This document shows, piece by piece, positions 56,172 to 64,000 of a stretch of DNA of 64,000 bases; positions within the stretch are counted from its first letter, which is position 1; each line of letters begins with the position of its first letter. The stretch is from NCBI GenBank assembly GCA_041391425.1, contig JAWKNZ010000008.1:1-64000 (forward strand), read 5' to 3'. Under the pieces are notes generated by a model that saw only the letters and a program-made list of their open reading frames with translations, did not search any database and had not been told where the DNA came from. The DNA comes from JAWKNZ01 sp041391425. Lineage in GTDB: Bacteria > Bdellovibrionota_B > Oligoflexia > Oligoflexales > JAWKNZ01. Made by a program: the position numbers and the translations under genes.

Positions 56172-56894
56172 ATGATTGCCATTTTATTTTTTGTAATTGC
56201 GATCTTATACTCCATGGTTGGTTTTGGGGGTGGCTCATCCTACATCGCTATATTAGCACTATTTAATACCCCATATCAGCTCATACCAATTACCGCACTC
56301 CTCTGCAATATTGTTGTAGTATCTGGGAACATTCCCCATTTTTTTCGTAACGGCCACGTAGATTTTAAATTTGCAATACCTTTTACCTTAGGGTCAATCC
56401 CCCTATCATATTTAGGGGGCGCTATCCCAATATCCCGTGAAACTTTTCTCCTACTTTTGGGAGGATGCTTAGCTGTAGCTGGCTTAAGATTGCTAACTTT
56501 TGATTTAATAGCACCAAAATATAACGAAGCAAAACCACCAAATCCCGCCATTAGTTTTCTGGTGGGATCTGTTCTTGGGTTTATTTCAGGGTTAGTGGGT
56601 ATCGGTGGTGGCATTTTTTTATCACCTATCCTCCTATTATTTAGATGGGCTCAGCCAAAAACTGTCGCATCAACGGCATCGATTTTTATATTTGTAAACT
56701 CCTTAGCTGGACTTTTCGGCCAAATATCTAAAGGCCTCGATATCAATGTTAATTCAATATGGCCACTATTAGTAGTCGTCTTAATTGGCGGACAAGTTGG
56801 CAGCAGCCTAAGTTCGGGATGGATTCCTCAAAAAACAGTTAGAAACTTAACTGCTTGCTTAATCATTTTTGTAAGTGCGAAATTACTATTCTAG
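56172..56894 (+). CDS. TauE/SafE-family membrane exporter
   Basis: About 240 residues with about eight membrane helices. Marks of the family are the repeated 'SMVGFGGGSSY' near the start and 'ISGLVGIGGGIFLSPILL' in the middle. TauE/SafE proteins move sulphite, sulphonates or other organic anions out of the cell. The start at 56172 is preferred over the TTG at 56166. It lies 127 bp after the ferredoxin gene and may belong to the same unit. Confidence 0.85.
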   Translation: MIAILFFVIAILYSMVGFGGGSSYIAILALFNTPYQLIPITALLCNIVVVSGNIPHFFRNGHVDFKFAIPFTLGSIPLSYLGGAIPISRETFLLLLGGCLAVAGLRLLTFDLIAPKYNEAKPPNPAISFLVGSVLGFISGLVGIGGGIFLSPILLLFRWAQPKTVASTASIFIFVNSLAGLFGQISKGLDINVNSIWPLLVVVLIGGQVGSSLSSGWIPQKTVRNLTACLIIFVSAKLLF

Positions 56895-56950
56895 CTACGG
56901 TCTTTGGATGTAACCTGATATTAATCCAATACTTTTTCCTTAAAACTAAG

Positions 56951-57186
56951 GGAGCAACGCCTATCAGACAAGGCTTGCCTAAAAAAAATGAGGAGATAGT
57001 ACCTTTAGTACAGCGACGAATGTTTTTTAGGCGTAACACAGTATGGTAGATTTTACCATAAGTATTAAGGGGAGCAACGCCTATCAGACAAGGCTTGCCT
57101 AAAAAAAATGAGGAGATAGTACCTTTAGTACAGCGACGAATGTTTTTTAGGCGTAACGCAGTATGATCGGATTTGCTCCTCTTAAT
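56951..57186. repeat. Tandem 95-bp repeat with inverted ends
   Basis: Copy 1 is 56951-57045 and copy 2 is 57071-57165, with a 120-bp period and a single mismatch (57038 A, 57158 G). Inside each copy GCCTAAAAAA and TTTTTTAGGC form a 10-bp inverted pair, and GTAC occurs twice around CTTTA. Copy 2 is also bounded by near-perfect outer arms: ATTAAGGGGAGCAA (57064-57077) and its complement near 57173-57186. It could be a MITE-like element or a structured RNA. It lies between the exporter and the DUF255 gene. Confidence 0.8.
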
Positions 57187-57220
57187 ATATATCAATTAAT
57201 TTCTAAAAGAGAGGCATAAG

Positions 57221-59323
57221 TTGAAAAAACCGATCATTATTATACTTATATCAGTTTCACTACTAATGCTAATCCTAGCTGGTAAAATATACTTAAACAC
57301 TTCTCCTACAATAAATTTACAAAAAAATAATCTTCAAAAAAGCAACTCTCCTTACCTCAAAAGTCTCAGAGAAAGCCCTATCAACTGGCAAATTTGGGAT
57401 CAAGGACTACTGACAACTGCGCTATCTCAAAACAAACTCATTTTTATTTCTATTGGATACTCATCATGCCATTGGTGCCAAGTTATGGGTCGAGAATCGT
57501 TTTTAAGTCCTCAAGTTGCAAACATTTTAAATAAAAAATATATAGCAATAAAAATTGATCGTGAGGAAAATCCTGAGCTAGATCAATTATTCACCGCAAA
57601 AGTAGAAGAAATTGGATTATCAGGAGGTTGGCCCTTAAATATTTGGCTAGAACCCAATGGTCTTCCCATTTTTGCTACCAACTATATAGAAAAAGATCGC
57701 CTTATAGAATTATCAAAGGAAATTGTAGAATCTTGGGAAAATAATCCTGAAAAATTCTCAAATAAAAATAATTTCAAAGAAATAAAAAGCAAACTCAAGG
57801 AAGGTACTGCTGGATTTAGTACAAATAAAACAAACGAGTTATCAAACCTCTTTATCGATACTTTTATAGAGAGAGAAGAAAGAATTGAACGTCGGTTGTT
57901 AATCCCACCTCGTTTTCCTCGCAGTGAAGAATTAACTTTCCTAATGTCAGCAAATTTATTGCCGGAAAAAGCAAAATTTTTCCTAAAAAACACTTTATTA
58001 GAAATGAGCACTCGAGGTTTATATGATCCAATAGATGGAGGATTTTTCCGCTACACCACCGATCCTTCTTGGAAAAATCCACATTTTGAGAAAACTTTAT
58101 ATGTAAATGCATTATTAGTAAAATTATACGCAAAAGCGAGTGTCATGTTCCCAGAAGAAAATTTTATAAATGTTGCAATCAACACACTAAAATTTCTCGA
58201 CGAGAAATTAATTGATAGCAATGGATCCTACTATGCTTCCTTAAGCGCAGAAAGCATGGAAAGTAGTACCTCAAAACCAGTAGACGGCTTATATTACACA
58301 CTCAACAAAGAAGAATTAAATGAACTAACAACCTCCTTTCACTCTCTAAGTGACTTTTTTTCTATCTATCCCCTTTCAGGCAGAAAGAATCTATCTATTT
58401 TACATCAATATCAGAAAAATCCTCCAAGCCAAAAACTATTGGATTTCATCAAGAACATAAGAAAAAAGAAAGCCAGCCCCCAAATAGACAAAAAAGTGAT
58501 TACCGCTTGGAATGCTTTATCAAGCTCAGCACTAACTGAGTTGTACAAGAAAACATTTGACATAAACTATCTAAAAGGGGCGGAAAAAATCATTACGAAT
58601 ATACTAAAGAACAACTATAAAAGAGAAGTTTTGTATCGCTACTCGATCGCAGGGAAAACATCCATAAAGGCAACCACCAACGACTATGCATTACTGATAA
58701 AATCTTTACTAGATTTATATCAAATAACATTTAATGTGAAGTGGCTAGAATGGGCTCAGCAACTTCAAAAAAACTTTGATAAAAAATATTGGCAAAAAGA
58801 TACAAAACTTTACGTAGCAGAAGACATAATAGGTCTTGATTGGAATTTAATCGATTTTGCCAAAGACGAAGATATTCCTCCAGGAAATGTGGTAGCAGCC
58901 GCATGTAACTATTTGCTTTACGCCATCACCACAGAGGACTCATATAAAGAGAAAGCCTCTGCAAGTATCCAAAAACTAGCACAAATACGCCAGCATCCCA
59001 TTTATTATCCATCACTTATCGAGCAATTGCGCTTGCATTCACAGCAAATGATCGAAATAGTAATTTCAGCAAAAGATATTAAAGTTCCTTCCATCCTTCC
59101 TTTATTGCAATATATCTATCAACAAGAAAGTACTCCCATTACCGTCATTTGGAATAACGATTCTTTTAACAAAAAGTATAAGGCTCATGTAAGCAAGGCT
59201 AGAATAAATAATAATGATACTTTTTATGCATGTACGGAGAACAAATGTTTACCCCCAACATCATCACCTAATCTTGCCATCGCGCAAATTAAAAGAATGA
59301 GAAAAGAGGCTAGCAAAAGATAA
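57221..59323 (+). CDS. DUF255/thioredoxin-domain protein (YyaL-like)
   Basis: A 700-residue protein from a TTG with GAGAGG upstream, and a hydrophobic N-terminal segment (3-21). The thioredoxin-like part has 'YSSCHWCQVMGRESFLSP' with CHWC, and 'KIDREENPELDQLF'. The rest is an alpha/alpha toroid with 'ALYNGW'-type motifs weakened to 'VITAWNALSSSALTELY' and 'DDGGFFR' as 'PIDGGFFRYTTDPSW'. Related proteins are often called spermatogenesis-associated or YyaL; their role is not settled. Close to the respiratory operon. Confidence 0.8.
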   Translation: MKKPIIIILISVSLLMLILAGKIYLNTSPTINLQKNNLQKSNSPYLKSLRESPINWQIWDQGLLTTALSQNKLIFISIGYSSCHWCQVMGRESFLSPQVANILNKKYIAIKIDREENPELDQLFTAKVEEIGLSGGWPLNIWLEPNGLPIFATNYIEKDRLIELSKEIVESWENNPEKFSNKNNFKEIKSKLKEGTAGFSTNKTNELSNLFIDTFIEREERIERRLLIPPRFPRSEELTFLMSANLLPEKAKFFLKNTLLEMSTRGLYDPIDGGFFRYTTDPSWKNPHFEKTLYVNALLVKLYAKASVMFPEENFINVAINTLKFLDEKLIDSNGSYYASLSAESMESSTSKPVDGLYYTLNKEELNELTTSFHSLSDFFSIYPLSGRKNLSILHQYQKNPPSQKLLDFIKNIRKKKASPQIDKKVITAWNALSSSALTELYKKTFDINYLKGAEKIITNILKNNYKREVLYRYSIAGKTSIKATTNDYALLIKSLLDLYQITFNVKWLEWAQQLQKNFDKKYWQKDTKLYVAEDIIGLDWNLIDFAKDEDIPPGNVVAAACNYLLYAITTEDSYKEKASASIQKLAQIRQHPIYYPSLIEQLRLHSQQMIEIVISAKDIKVPSILPLLQYIYQQESTPITVIWNNDSFNKKYKAHVSKARINNNDTFYACTENKCLPPTSSPNLAIAQIKRMRKEASKR

Positions 59324-59428
59324 ATAGATAATTTAGCATACATTTGCTACATAATAGCAATCAAATTGCTTCTAAAGTTAAAATCAATTACGACCTAAAC
59401 ATGGTCAAAGTCACTCTATAAAAATACA

Positions 59429-59464
59429 AAAAGCCTATTGAAAAGATCTCACCAATAGGCTTTT
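59429..59464. terminator. Bidirectional terminator
   Basis: AAAAGCCTATTG (59429-59440) and CAATAGGCTTTT (59453-59464) form a 12-bp perfect stem with a 12-base loop and A/T-rich ends on both strands. It lies between the convergent DUF255 and YceI genes. Confidence 0.85.
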
Positions 59465-59485
59465 AAAAGTCTAAAAAATTTTTAT

Positions 59486-60091
59486 TTACTTGCTGCTAAG
59501 TTTTACTGGCTTTTTCAGATTAAGACTAACATTGACTTTAACCATATCAGAAATCATCTTATCGCCTAAGTTTTGAAAAAACTTACCAGAACCATATTTA
59601 ATAGAAAAATCAGTTCTATCAAAGACAAGCTCTGAATTGATAGTAACAACCGCACCATCTTTTTTAACAGTAGTCGCGGTCAGCTCTACAGGCTTCGTAA
59701 TTCCTTTGATAGTAAGTTCACCTTTTAAACGATATTTCTCTGCAGTTATCTTTTCAAAGGTTTTTATATCCAATTTAGACTCTGGAAACTTTTTGACAGA
59801 AAAAAAGTCATCTGATTTCAAATGGCCAACCAGCTTAGCATTCCATTTAGGGTCTGTTAAATCTGTATTCACAATACTTGTCATATCAACCACTACCACC
59901 GCTGATGTAGGAACTTGCTTTTCAAAAACAATAGATCCATCCTTTACCTTTAGAGTGCCATGGTGCTTACTCCCTATAACCTTTGACCCTTCCCACGATA
60001 CTTTGCTAGTAGTATTTAAAACGCTAACTTCTTCGGCAAAAGCTGAACCAGTAAAGGCAAATAATACCGCTGTAATCCAAATTAACTTCAT
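59486..60091 (-). CDS. YceI-family periplasmic lipid-binding protein
   Basis: A 201-residue protein with a signal peptide ('ITAVLFAFTGSAFAEEV'). The body matches the YceI lipocalin-like barrel, which binds isoprenoid lipids: 'SKVSWEGSKVIGSKHHGTLK', 'LKSDDFFSVKKFPES', 'RLKGELTIKGITKPVEL' and 'FDRTDFSIKYGSG'. AAAGGAG precedes the ATG. It is divergent from the LysR gene 60237-61106, which may control it. Confidence 0.92.
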   Translation of the reverse strand: MKLIWITAVLFAFTGSAFAEEVSVLNTTSKVSWEGSKVIGSKHHGTLKVKDGSIVFEKQVPTSAVVVVDMTSIVNTDLTDPKWNAKLVGHLKSDDFFSVKKFPESKLDIKTFEKITAEKYRLKGELTIKGITKPVELTATTVKKDGAVVTINSELVFDRTDFSIKYGSGKFFQNLGDKMISDMVKVNVSLNLKKPVKLSSK

Positions 60092-60170
60092 AATGTACTC
60101 CTTTATACTTATTACGCTAACACTACACTAGTGAGTATTCTCTAGCATCAATCACATTTTGATTGTCGGC

Positions 60171-60200
60171 AAATTATTTATTTTTCACAATAAATAATTT
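60171..60200. promoter_or_regulatory. Perfect palindrome in the YceI/LysR gap
   Basis: AAATTATTTATT (60171-60182) and AATAAATAATTT (60189-60200) are perfect 12-bp inverted arms with a 6-base centre, and CAATCA/TGATTG forms a second, smaller one just left of it. Well placed as a LysR binding site. Confidence 0.55.
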
Positions 60201-60236
60201 TTGAATTTATTATCCAAAATATTGTATAATAGCCTT

Positions 60237-61106
60237 ATGGACCTTAACTCACTGATAATTATAGAAAAAATTGCAAAACTGGGCAGCTTTTCAGCAGCTG
60301 CATCTGCTTTAAAAATGCCCAACTCAAATCTTAGCCTTAAAGTCAAAAAACTTGAAGAAGAATTAGGACAGCCACTCTTTACACGTTCCACCCGTAAAGT
60401 AGTCATCACTGAATTTGGTCAAAAAGTTAGAGCAATTGCAGCATCATTGACCAAAATAGAGGAAGAAGTCAAAGCGTTAGCTGAAGAAGCTATAACAGAG
60501 CCCAGCGGCAACATCCGCGTAACCGCACCTTATGATATTGGTTTGTACTTATTACGTGAAGTCATCCCTCCATTCATTGCAAAGCACCCTAAAGTAAAAA
60601 TTCAAGTGGAAGTAAGCAACCAATATGTCAATATCATCGAAGGCGGCTTTGATTTTGCCATCAGAGCCAGTCGAAAGATGCTAGAAGACTCGACAACAGT
60701 GGCTGTGAAGTTGGGAGAAACATCATTCCATTTCTTTGCTCCCAAAAAATCACAATACACAGAAATCTCTAATTTGAAAGAATTGGAAAAACAGCCAATC
60801 CTCAGTTACTCTGGAAATGAAATAAAAATAACCAACGGATCCATTTCACAACTATTAAAGGTAGAATCAAAAGTTTTAGTAAACGACATGGCTGGTATCA
60901 AACAAGCAGTAATTGGTGGGGCTGGTATTGGTATTTTACCGGAGTTCATTTGCTCAGATCGACAGTCACGAAAAGACCTGATAAAAATATTTCCCGAATG
61001 GAGCGCTGGCCAAGCAAGTTTTTACGCGATACTCGCAGGAAAAACATCTCTAACATGTAAAAATAGGGCTTTTCTCGAATTTTTAAAATCCCACTTCCAT
61101 CAATAA
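60237..61106 (+). CDS. LysR-family regulator
   Basis: A 289-residue protein from the ATG at 60237; 12 more codons are open upstream. The HTH 'IEKIAKLGSFSAAASALKM' and 'NLSLKVKKLEEELGQPLFTR' and the effector domain follow the CrgA-like subgroup. The start has no ribosome site. Divergent from yceI across 145 bp that hold perfect palindromes. Confidence 0.9.
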   Translation: MDLNSLIIIEKIAKLGSFSAAASALKMPNSNLSLKVKKLEEELGQPLFTRSTRKVVITEFGQKVRAIAASLTKIEEEVKALAEEAITEPSGNIRVTAPYDIGLYLLREVIPPFIAKHPKVKIQVEVSNQYVNIIEGGFDFAIRASRKMLEDSTTVAVKLGETSFHFFAPKKSQYTEISNLKELEKQPILSYSGNEIKITNGSISQLLKVESKVLVNDMAGIKQAVIGGAGIGILPEFICSDRQSRKDLIKIFPEWSAGQASFYAILAGKTSLTCKNRAFLEFLKSHFHQ

Positions 61107-61209
61107 TATTTTAATCAAATGATTATAATTTAGGATACATAGCAAACAATAATCATGCTACTATCATGAATAATAAAATTATATTGTACGACACAAGGAA
61201 GTTTATAGT

Positions 61210-63516
61210 ATGATACATAAATACAGCAAAAATATGACCTCTATAATGCTAATTTTTTTTAATATTGTTTCTTGCAAGTCACGACATACCTATGCAAAAA
61301 ATACTATTCAAAGTGAAAAACAAACAGACAACACAATGTCTGAAAATGCCCTCATACAAGCGATAGAAAGTGGTGCATGCTTGGCTGACTCTATACGGAA
61401 GAGCCAGAACATTACAAATTCAAAACATGAAAATAAACTTGAGTATTGGTCCTTAAGGCCTTATTTAGGAACTGTCTATATTGGACAATATTACCTACTG
61501 CAAAACTGGCTAAACCAACCCTATGGTGAAATGGACACCAACCATTTCGCAAATATTTTGTTAAATTCACAATTAGAAAATGGGTCTTGGATAGCAGTAA
61601 ATGACTCTTATATAAAACGCCTAGCTAATGGATATAATCCAACAAACTACCGTTTTGGAGAGCTGGATACCACCGTATTCAACTACTGGGTCCTTAAAGC
61701 AATGAGCCTAAAAGGCGAGCTAAATGATGAGACATATAACTTATTGCTTGAAAAGAAAGCTCTAGAGCGGGCATTACAGTTTATTTTAGAACAACGCAAA
61801 ATCAAAGATTTTGCTCCATTAACAAAAATATTCCTCGCATTATTCAATAACTATAATTGGGATCACGTAATCAAACGCAACGGATTACAAAAACTGCTAA
61901 GGATCAGTGCAATCCCCTTATGGTGGACCAGTGACTTCATGAACGCCCTCGGGATAGGGACAAAGTCTTTTGGACAATGGATACCAGCATTAGTTAAGCC
62001 TCTTGCTTATGCCATAGCAGTCAAGCCGTCCAAAAATATCGGACATTTCTTCGACCTAAAAGAAGAATTTAAGCTCACAGCGGAAGAAATGCCTCAGCAT
62101 CATAATAGACCTCCAGCACAAACCAATCAGAAACGTCTAACCAAACTCATAAAGCATATCCTATCGACCCAAGCAGAAAAAGGAAGCTTCAGTGGCTATA
62201 CACTACATACACATTTCACCCTATCAATATTAGATGACTATAAATTGAGATTTTTAAAATGCGTAGACAATCCAGAGAAAGAGCAATGCAAAAAGATAGA
62301 TGAAGTTTCGGAGAAAGGTTTGTGGTTTATCAAAAACCTTAGCTTTGCAAGCGAGCATACAGATGACTTCGATACCTTCAAAAACAAAGCAACAAGTTCA
62401 TATCTAGGTGTCACCTGTGATGGCACTTTTTGGGACACAATATTAATAGGGCAAGCACTTCTTAATTCTGGCTTCTCCCAAGAGTCTCTTATGCCTGTAA
62501 CAAAGTATATATTAAACCAACAGGATAAAACAAAACCATATAAAGGACATCAAGGCTTTCCATTTGGTTGGGATTTTTGGCAAGATCCAGACAATGATGA
62601 TACTGCCGAGTTTCTATTGTATCTGCATTATTATACTCAAGACAGTAATCCAACTCGCAACAAAAAAATTACCTCAAATGCCTTTGAAAAAATAAAAGAA
62701 GCAATAAATAAAGCCATTCTATACCTCTTAGCAATGCAAAACAAAGATGGCGGCTGGGGAGCATTCGCGCATGAAAATAACGAGAATCCCTTTCTAAAAG
62801 CATTTGCATCCTCCTTAAGCAACTCAGCGGATCTTTTCGATGATTCATCAGTTGATGTTACAGGACATGTTTTAGAGTCACTAAGTCCATTTGAGTTTAA
62901 AAACAAAGAACAATCGCTAACAAAGGCAGTCCAATTCATTGAATCAAGGCAAAAGGAATACTACGAAAGAGATCCCAAGACTAAAGCACCCAAATTAGAT
63001 CAACATGGCCAGCCCATAAAGAAGAAAGGCCCTTGGTTTGGTAGATGGGGAGTTAATTATATTTATGGTACTAATGCAGCCGTTCTCGGTATAGCAAAAG
63101 TTGTCGATCACCCTGAAGAACGACAAAGCATAAAAGATGCCATGCGTTGGCTCAAAAACATTCAAAATGAAGACGGGGGATTTGGCGAAAGTAGCCTTTC
63201 TTATCAAAAAGAAGCTCCCAACTTTTGGATGGGGATCGGTGACAGTACCCCTACGCAAACAGCTTGGGCCATATCTGCTCTAGTTGCAGGAGGAGAGGCT
63301 AACTCTATAACTACCACCAGGGCAGTAAATTATCTCATAAAAGAAATACAAACTAAAAAGCAGTGGATTGATCTATCAGTTGTAGGAACAGGTCATCCAG
63401 GGATTGTATATATGCAATATCCGGCCTATGCCTACGCTTTTCCACTAATTGCACTAAACCAGTATAGGAAGAAATTAGGGCTAGACATTGCGGACATAAA
63501 TTGCCAACAAAAATAA
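61210..63516 (+). CDS. Squalene-hopene-cyclase-like protein with lipoprotein signal
   Basis: A 768-residue protein. The cyclase family marks are the QW motifs 'QLENGSW' (121), 'QNKDGGWG' (510) and 'QNEDGGFG' (652), and the catalytic DXDD-type 'DNDDTA' at 461-466. Class II terpene cyclases protonate squalene or similar substrates through that motif. Unusually, the N terminus is a signal peptide with a lipobox ('IMLIFFNIVSCKSRH', Cys at about 23), so the protein may be exported and lipid-anchored, whereas known cyclases sit on the cytoplasmic side. It is longer than usual (about 630). AAGGAAG precedes the ATG. Confidence 0.8.
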   Translation: MIHKYSKNMTSIMLIFFNIVSCKSRHTYAKNTIQSEKQTDNTMSENALIQAIESGACLADSIRKSQNITNSKHENKLEYWSLRPYLGTVYIGQYYLLQNWLNQPYGEMDTNHFANILLNSQLENGSWIAVNDSYIKRLANGYNPTNYRFGELDTTVFNYWVLKAMSLKGELNDETYNLLLEKKALERALQFILEQRKIKDFAPLTKIFLALFNNYNWDHVIKRNGLQKLLRISAIPLWWTSDFMNALGIGTKSFGQWIPALVKPLAYAIAVKPSKNIGHFFDLKEEFKLTAEEMPQHHNRPPAQTNQKRLTKLIKHILSTQAEKGSFSGYTLHTHFTLSILDDYKLRFLKCVDNPEKEQCKKIDEVSEKGLWFIKNLSFASEHTDDFDTFKNKATSSYLGVTCDGTFWDTILIGQALLNSGFSQESLMPVTKYILNQQDKTKPYKGHQGFPFGWDFWQDPDNDDTAEFLLYLHYYTQDSNPTRNKKITSNAFEKIKEAINKAILYLLAMQNKDGGWGAFAHENNENPFLKAFASSLSNSADLFDDSSVDVTGHVLESLSPFEFKNKEQSLTKAVQFIESRQKEYYERDPKTKAPKLDQHGQPIKKKGPWFGRWGVNYIYGTNAAVLGIAKVVDHPEERQSIKDAMRWLKNIQNEDGGFGESSLSYQKEAPNFWMGIGDSTPTQTAWAISALVAGGEANSITTTRAVNYLIKEIQTKKQWIDLSVVGTGHPGIVYMQYPAYAYAFPLIALNQYRKKLGLDIADINCQQK

Positions 63517-63786
63517 TATAAACAAAATAGAAAGCTAAGAACTCATCGAGCATCAGATGATTAATTACACATCACAATCTCGCAGCCCAAAATTCATACA
63601 GAAGGTTTGAATACCAACAATAGCTAGACTGGCTAGGTTTTTCATGACAAAGTGGCATAGTTATGCTAGCTGGGTTCTGTAATATGCCTAGCTGAAAAGC
63701 TCACGAAAAAGACAATAAATTGGAAGCATCGTTCGCTAAATAAAAATCATGGCGACGTTCATATATTTAATAAGGCCAGAACAAGC

Positions 63787-64000
63787 ATGCTGAGCAACAG
63801 AAAAACAATCAGTTATATTTTTAAATTTCTATGCTTTTTTGCCTTATTCACATCTCATCTTAAACAATTTGAACTTTACGCTACATCGATTGAAAGTGCA
63901 AATAGCTACCGGAAAAGCTTTACTCTAGAAGAGTTTCAAGCACTACATATCTCTGGTAAATTTGAAATTGAAGTTAATATAGAAAAAAAACAATCTCTAA
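63787..64000 (+). CDS. Start of a DUF2807-like exported protein (3' truncated)
   Basis: The frame from ATG 63787 stays open for 71 codons to the window end. It has a hydrophobic signal-like segment ('YIFKFLCFFALFTSHL') and then 'FQALHISGKFEIEVNIEKKQ', which resembles the opening of the DUF2807 (auto-transporter adhesin head GIN) beta-helix domain. The remainder lies outside the window. The 270 bp before it contain nothing I can name. Confidence 0.5.
   Translation, partial: MLSNRKTISYIFKFLCFFALFTSHLKQFELYATSIESANSYRKSFTLEEFQALHISGKFEIEVNIEKKQSL

Noticed and set aside
56863..57195. Minus-strand 110-residue frame with a repeated peptide
   Set aside because: The peptide repeats only because the 120-bp DNA period is a multiple of three; no ribosome site supports it as a gene.
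1..64000. CRISPR array, prophage or defence system
   Set aside because: No regularly spaced short repeats, phage structural genes or known defence genes were seen; the 95-bp tandem repeat has only two units and is too long for CRISPR.

Overview
This window reads as chromosomal DNA of an AT-rich Gram-negative bacterium. The support is a twin-arginine-exported molybdenum oxidoreductase, periplasmic c-type cytochromes, a YceI protein, many lipoproteins with a lipobox, and a flippase-like protein. The mix of secreted or lipoprotein metalloproteases, a PilZ response regulator, GFA proteins and many LysR and Xre-type regulators would fit Bdellovibrionota or relatives. That placement is inference; no rRNA or universal marker gene lies in the window.

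Layout. (1) 1-10.3 kb is a compact, mostly + strand stretch: the 3' end of a peptide-type solute-binding protein, a YcaO protein and a hybrid histidine kinase, then small enzymes (SRPBCC, CYTH, tandem cupin-GNAT fusion, GFA), two zinc-peptidase-like proteins, gene fragments, a methyltransferase and an HTH protein. (2) 10.4-12.3 kb is an IS1380-type insertion sequence beside strong terminators and a tRNA-like scrap. (3) 12.4-16.6 kb holds a K+ uptake operon (TrkH/KtrB, TrkA/KtrA, a sensor-like membrane protein) with a Fis-type regulator. (4) 16.6-48 kb is loosely packed, very AT-rich and full of decaying genes: ribB, citrate synthase, a LysR gene, pdxT, a GFA gene, a metalloprotease and a fossil rve transposase. 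Intact units among them are a three-gene signalling operon (RR-PilZ, REC-TPR, sensor kinase), a cytochrome c pair with a divergent LysR gene, a glutaminase-like/LysR pair, an Old Yellow Enzyme/LysR pair and several single enzymes. (5) 48.4-56.9 kb is an intact-looking respiratory operon: a NapA-like molybdoenzyme, a tandem cytochrome c, two ferredoxin plus membrane-ferredoxin modules arranged G-H-H-G, and a TauE-type exporter. (6) 56.9-64 kb holds a tandem 95-bp structured repeat, a DUF255/thioredoxin protein, YceI with a divergent LysR gene, a squalene-hopene-cyclase-like lipoprotein and the start of a DUF2807-like protein.

How genes work together. The NapA-like operon probably passes quinol electrons through the NapH/NapG-like proteins and the cytochrome c to the periplasmic molybdoenzyme. 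KtrA-like protein should gate the KtrB-like channel. The PilZ regulator operon looks like a self-contained phosphorelay in which both receivers of the TPR protein lack the phospho-acceptor Asp.

The most unusual pattern is repeated loss of the centre of divergent regulator-target pairs. At 24.3 kb a citrate-synthase gene and a LysR gene have both lost their 5' ends at one point. At 46.36 kb a pdxT remnant and what looks like a PdxR/MocR-type remnant survive only as outward-facing 3' ends. Several other genes carry one-base frameshifts in homopolymer runs, which could be decay or assembly error.
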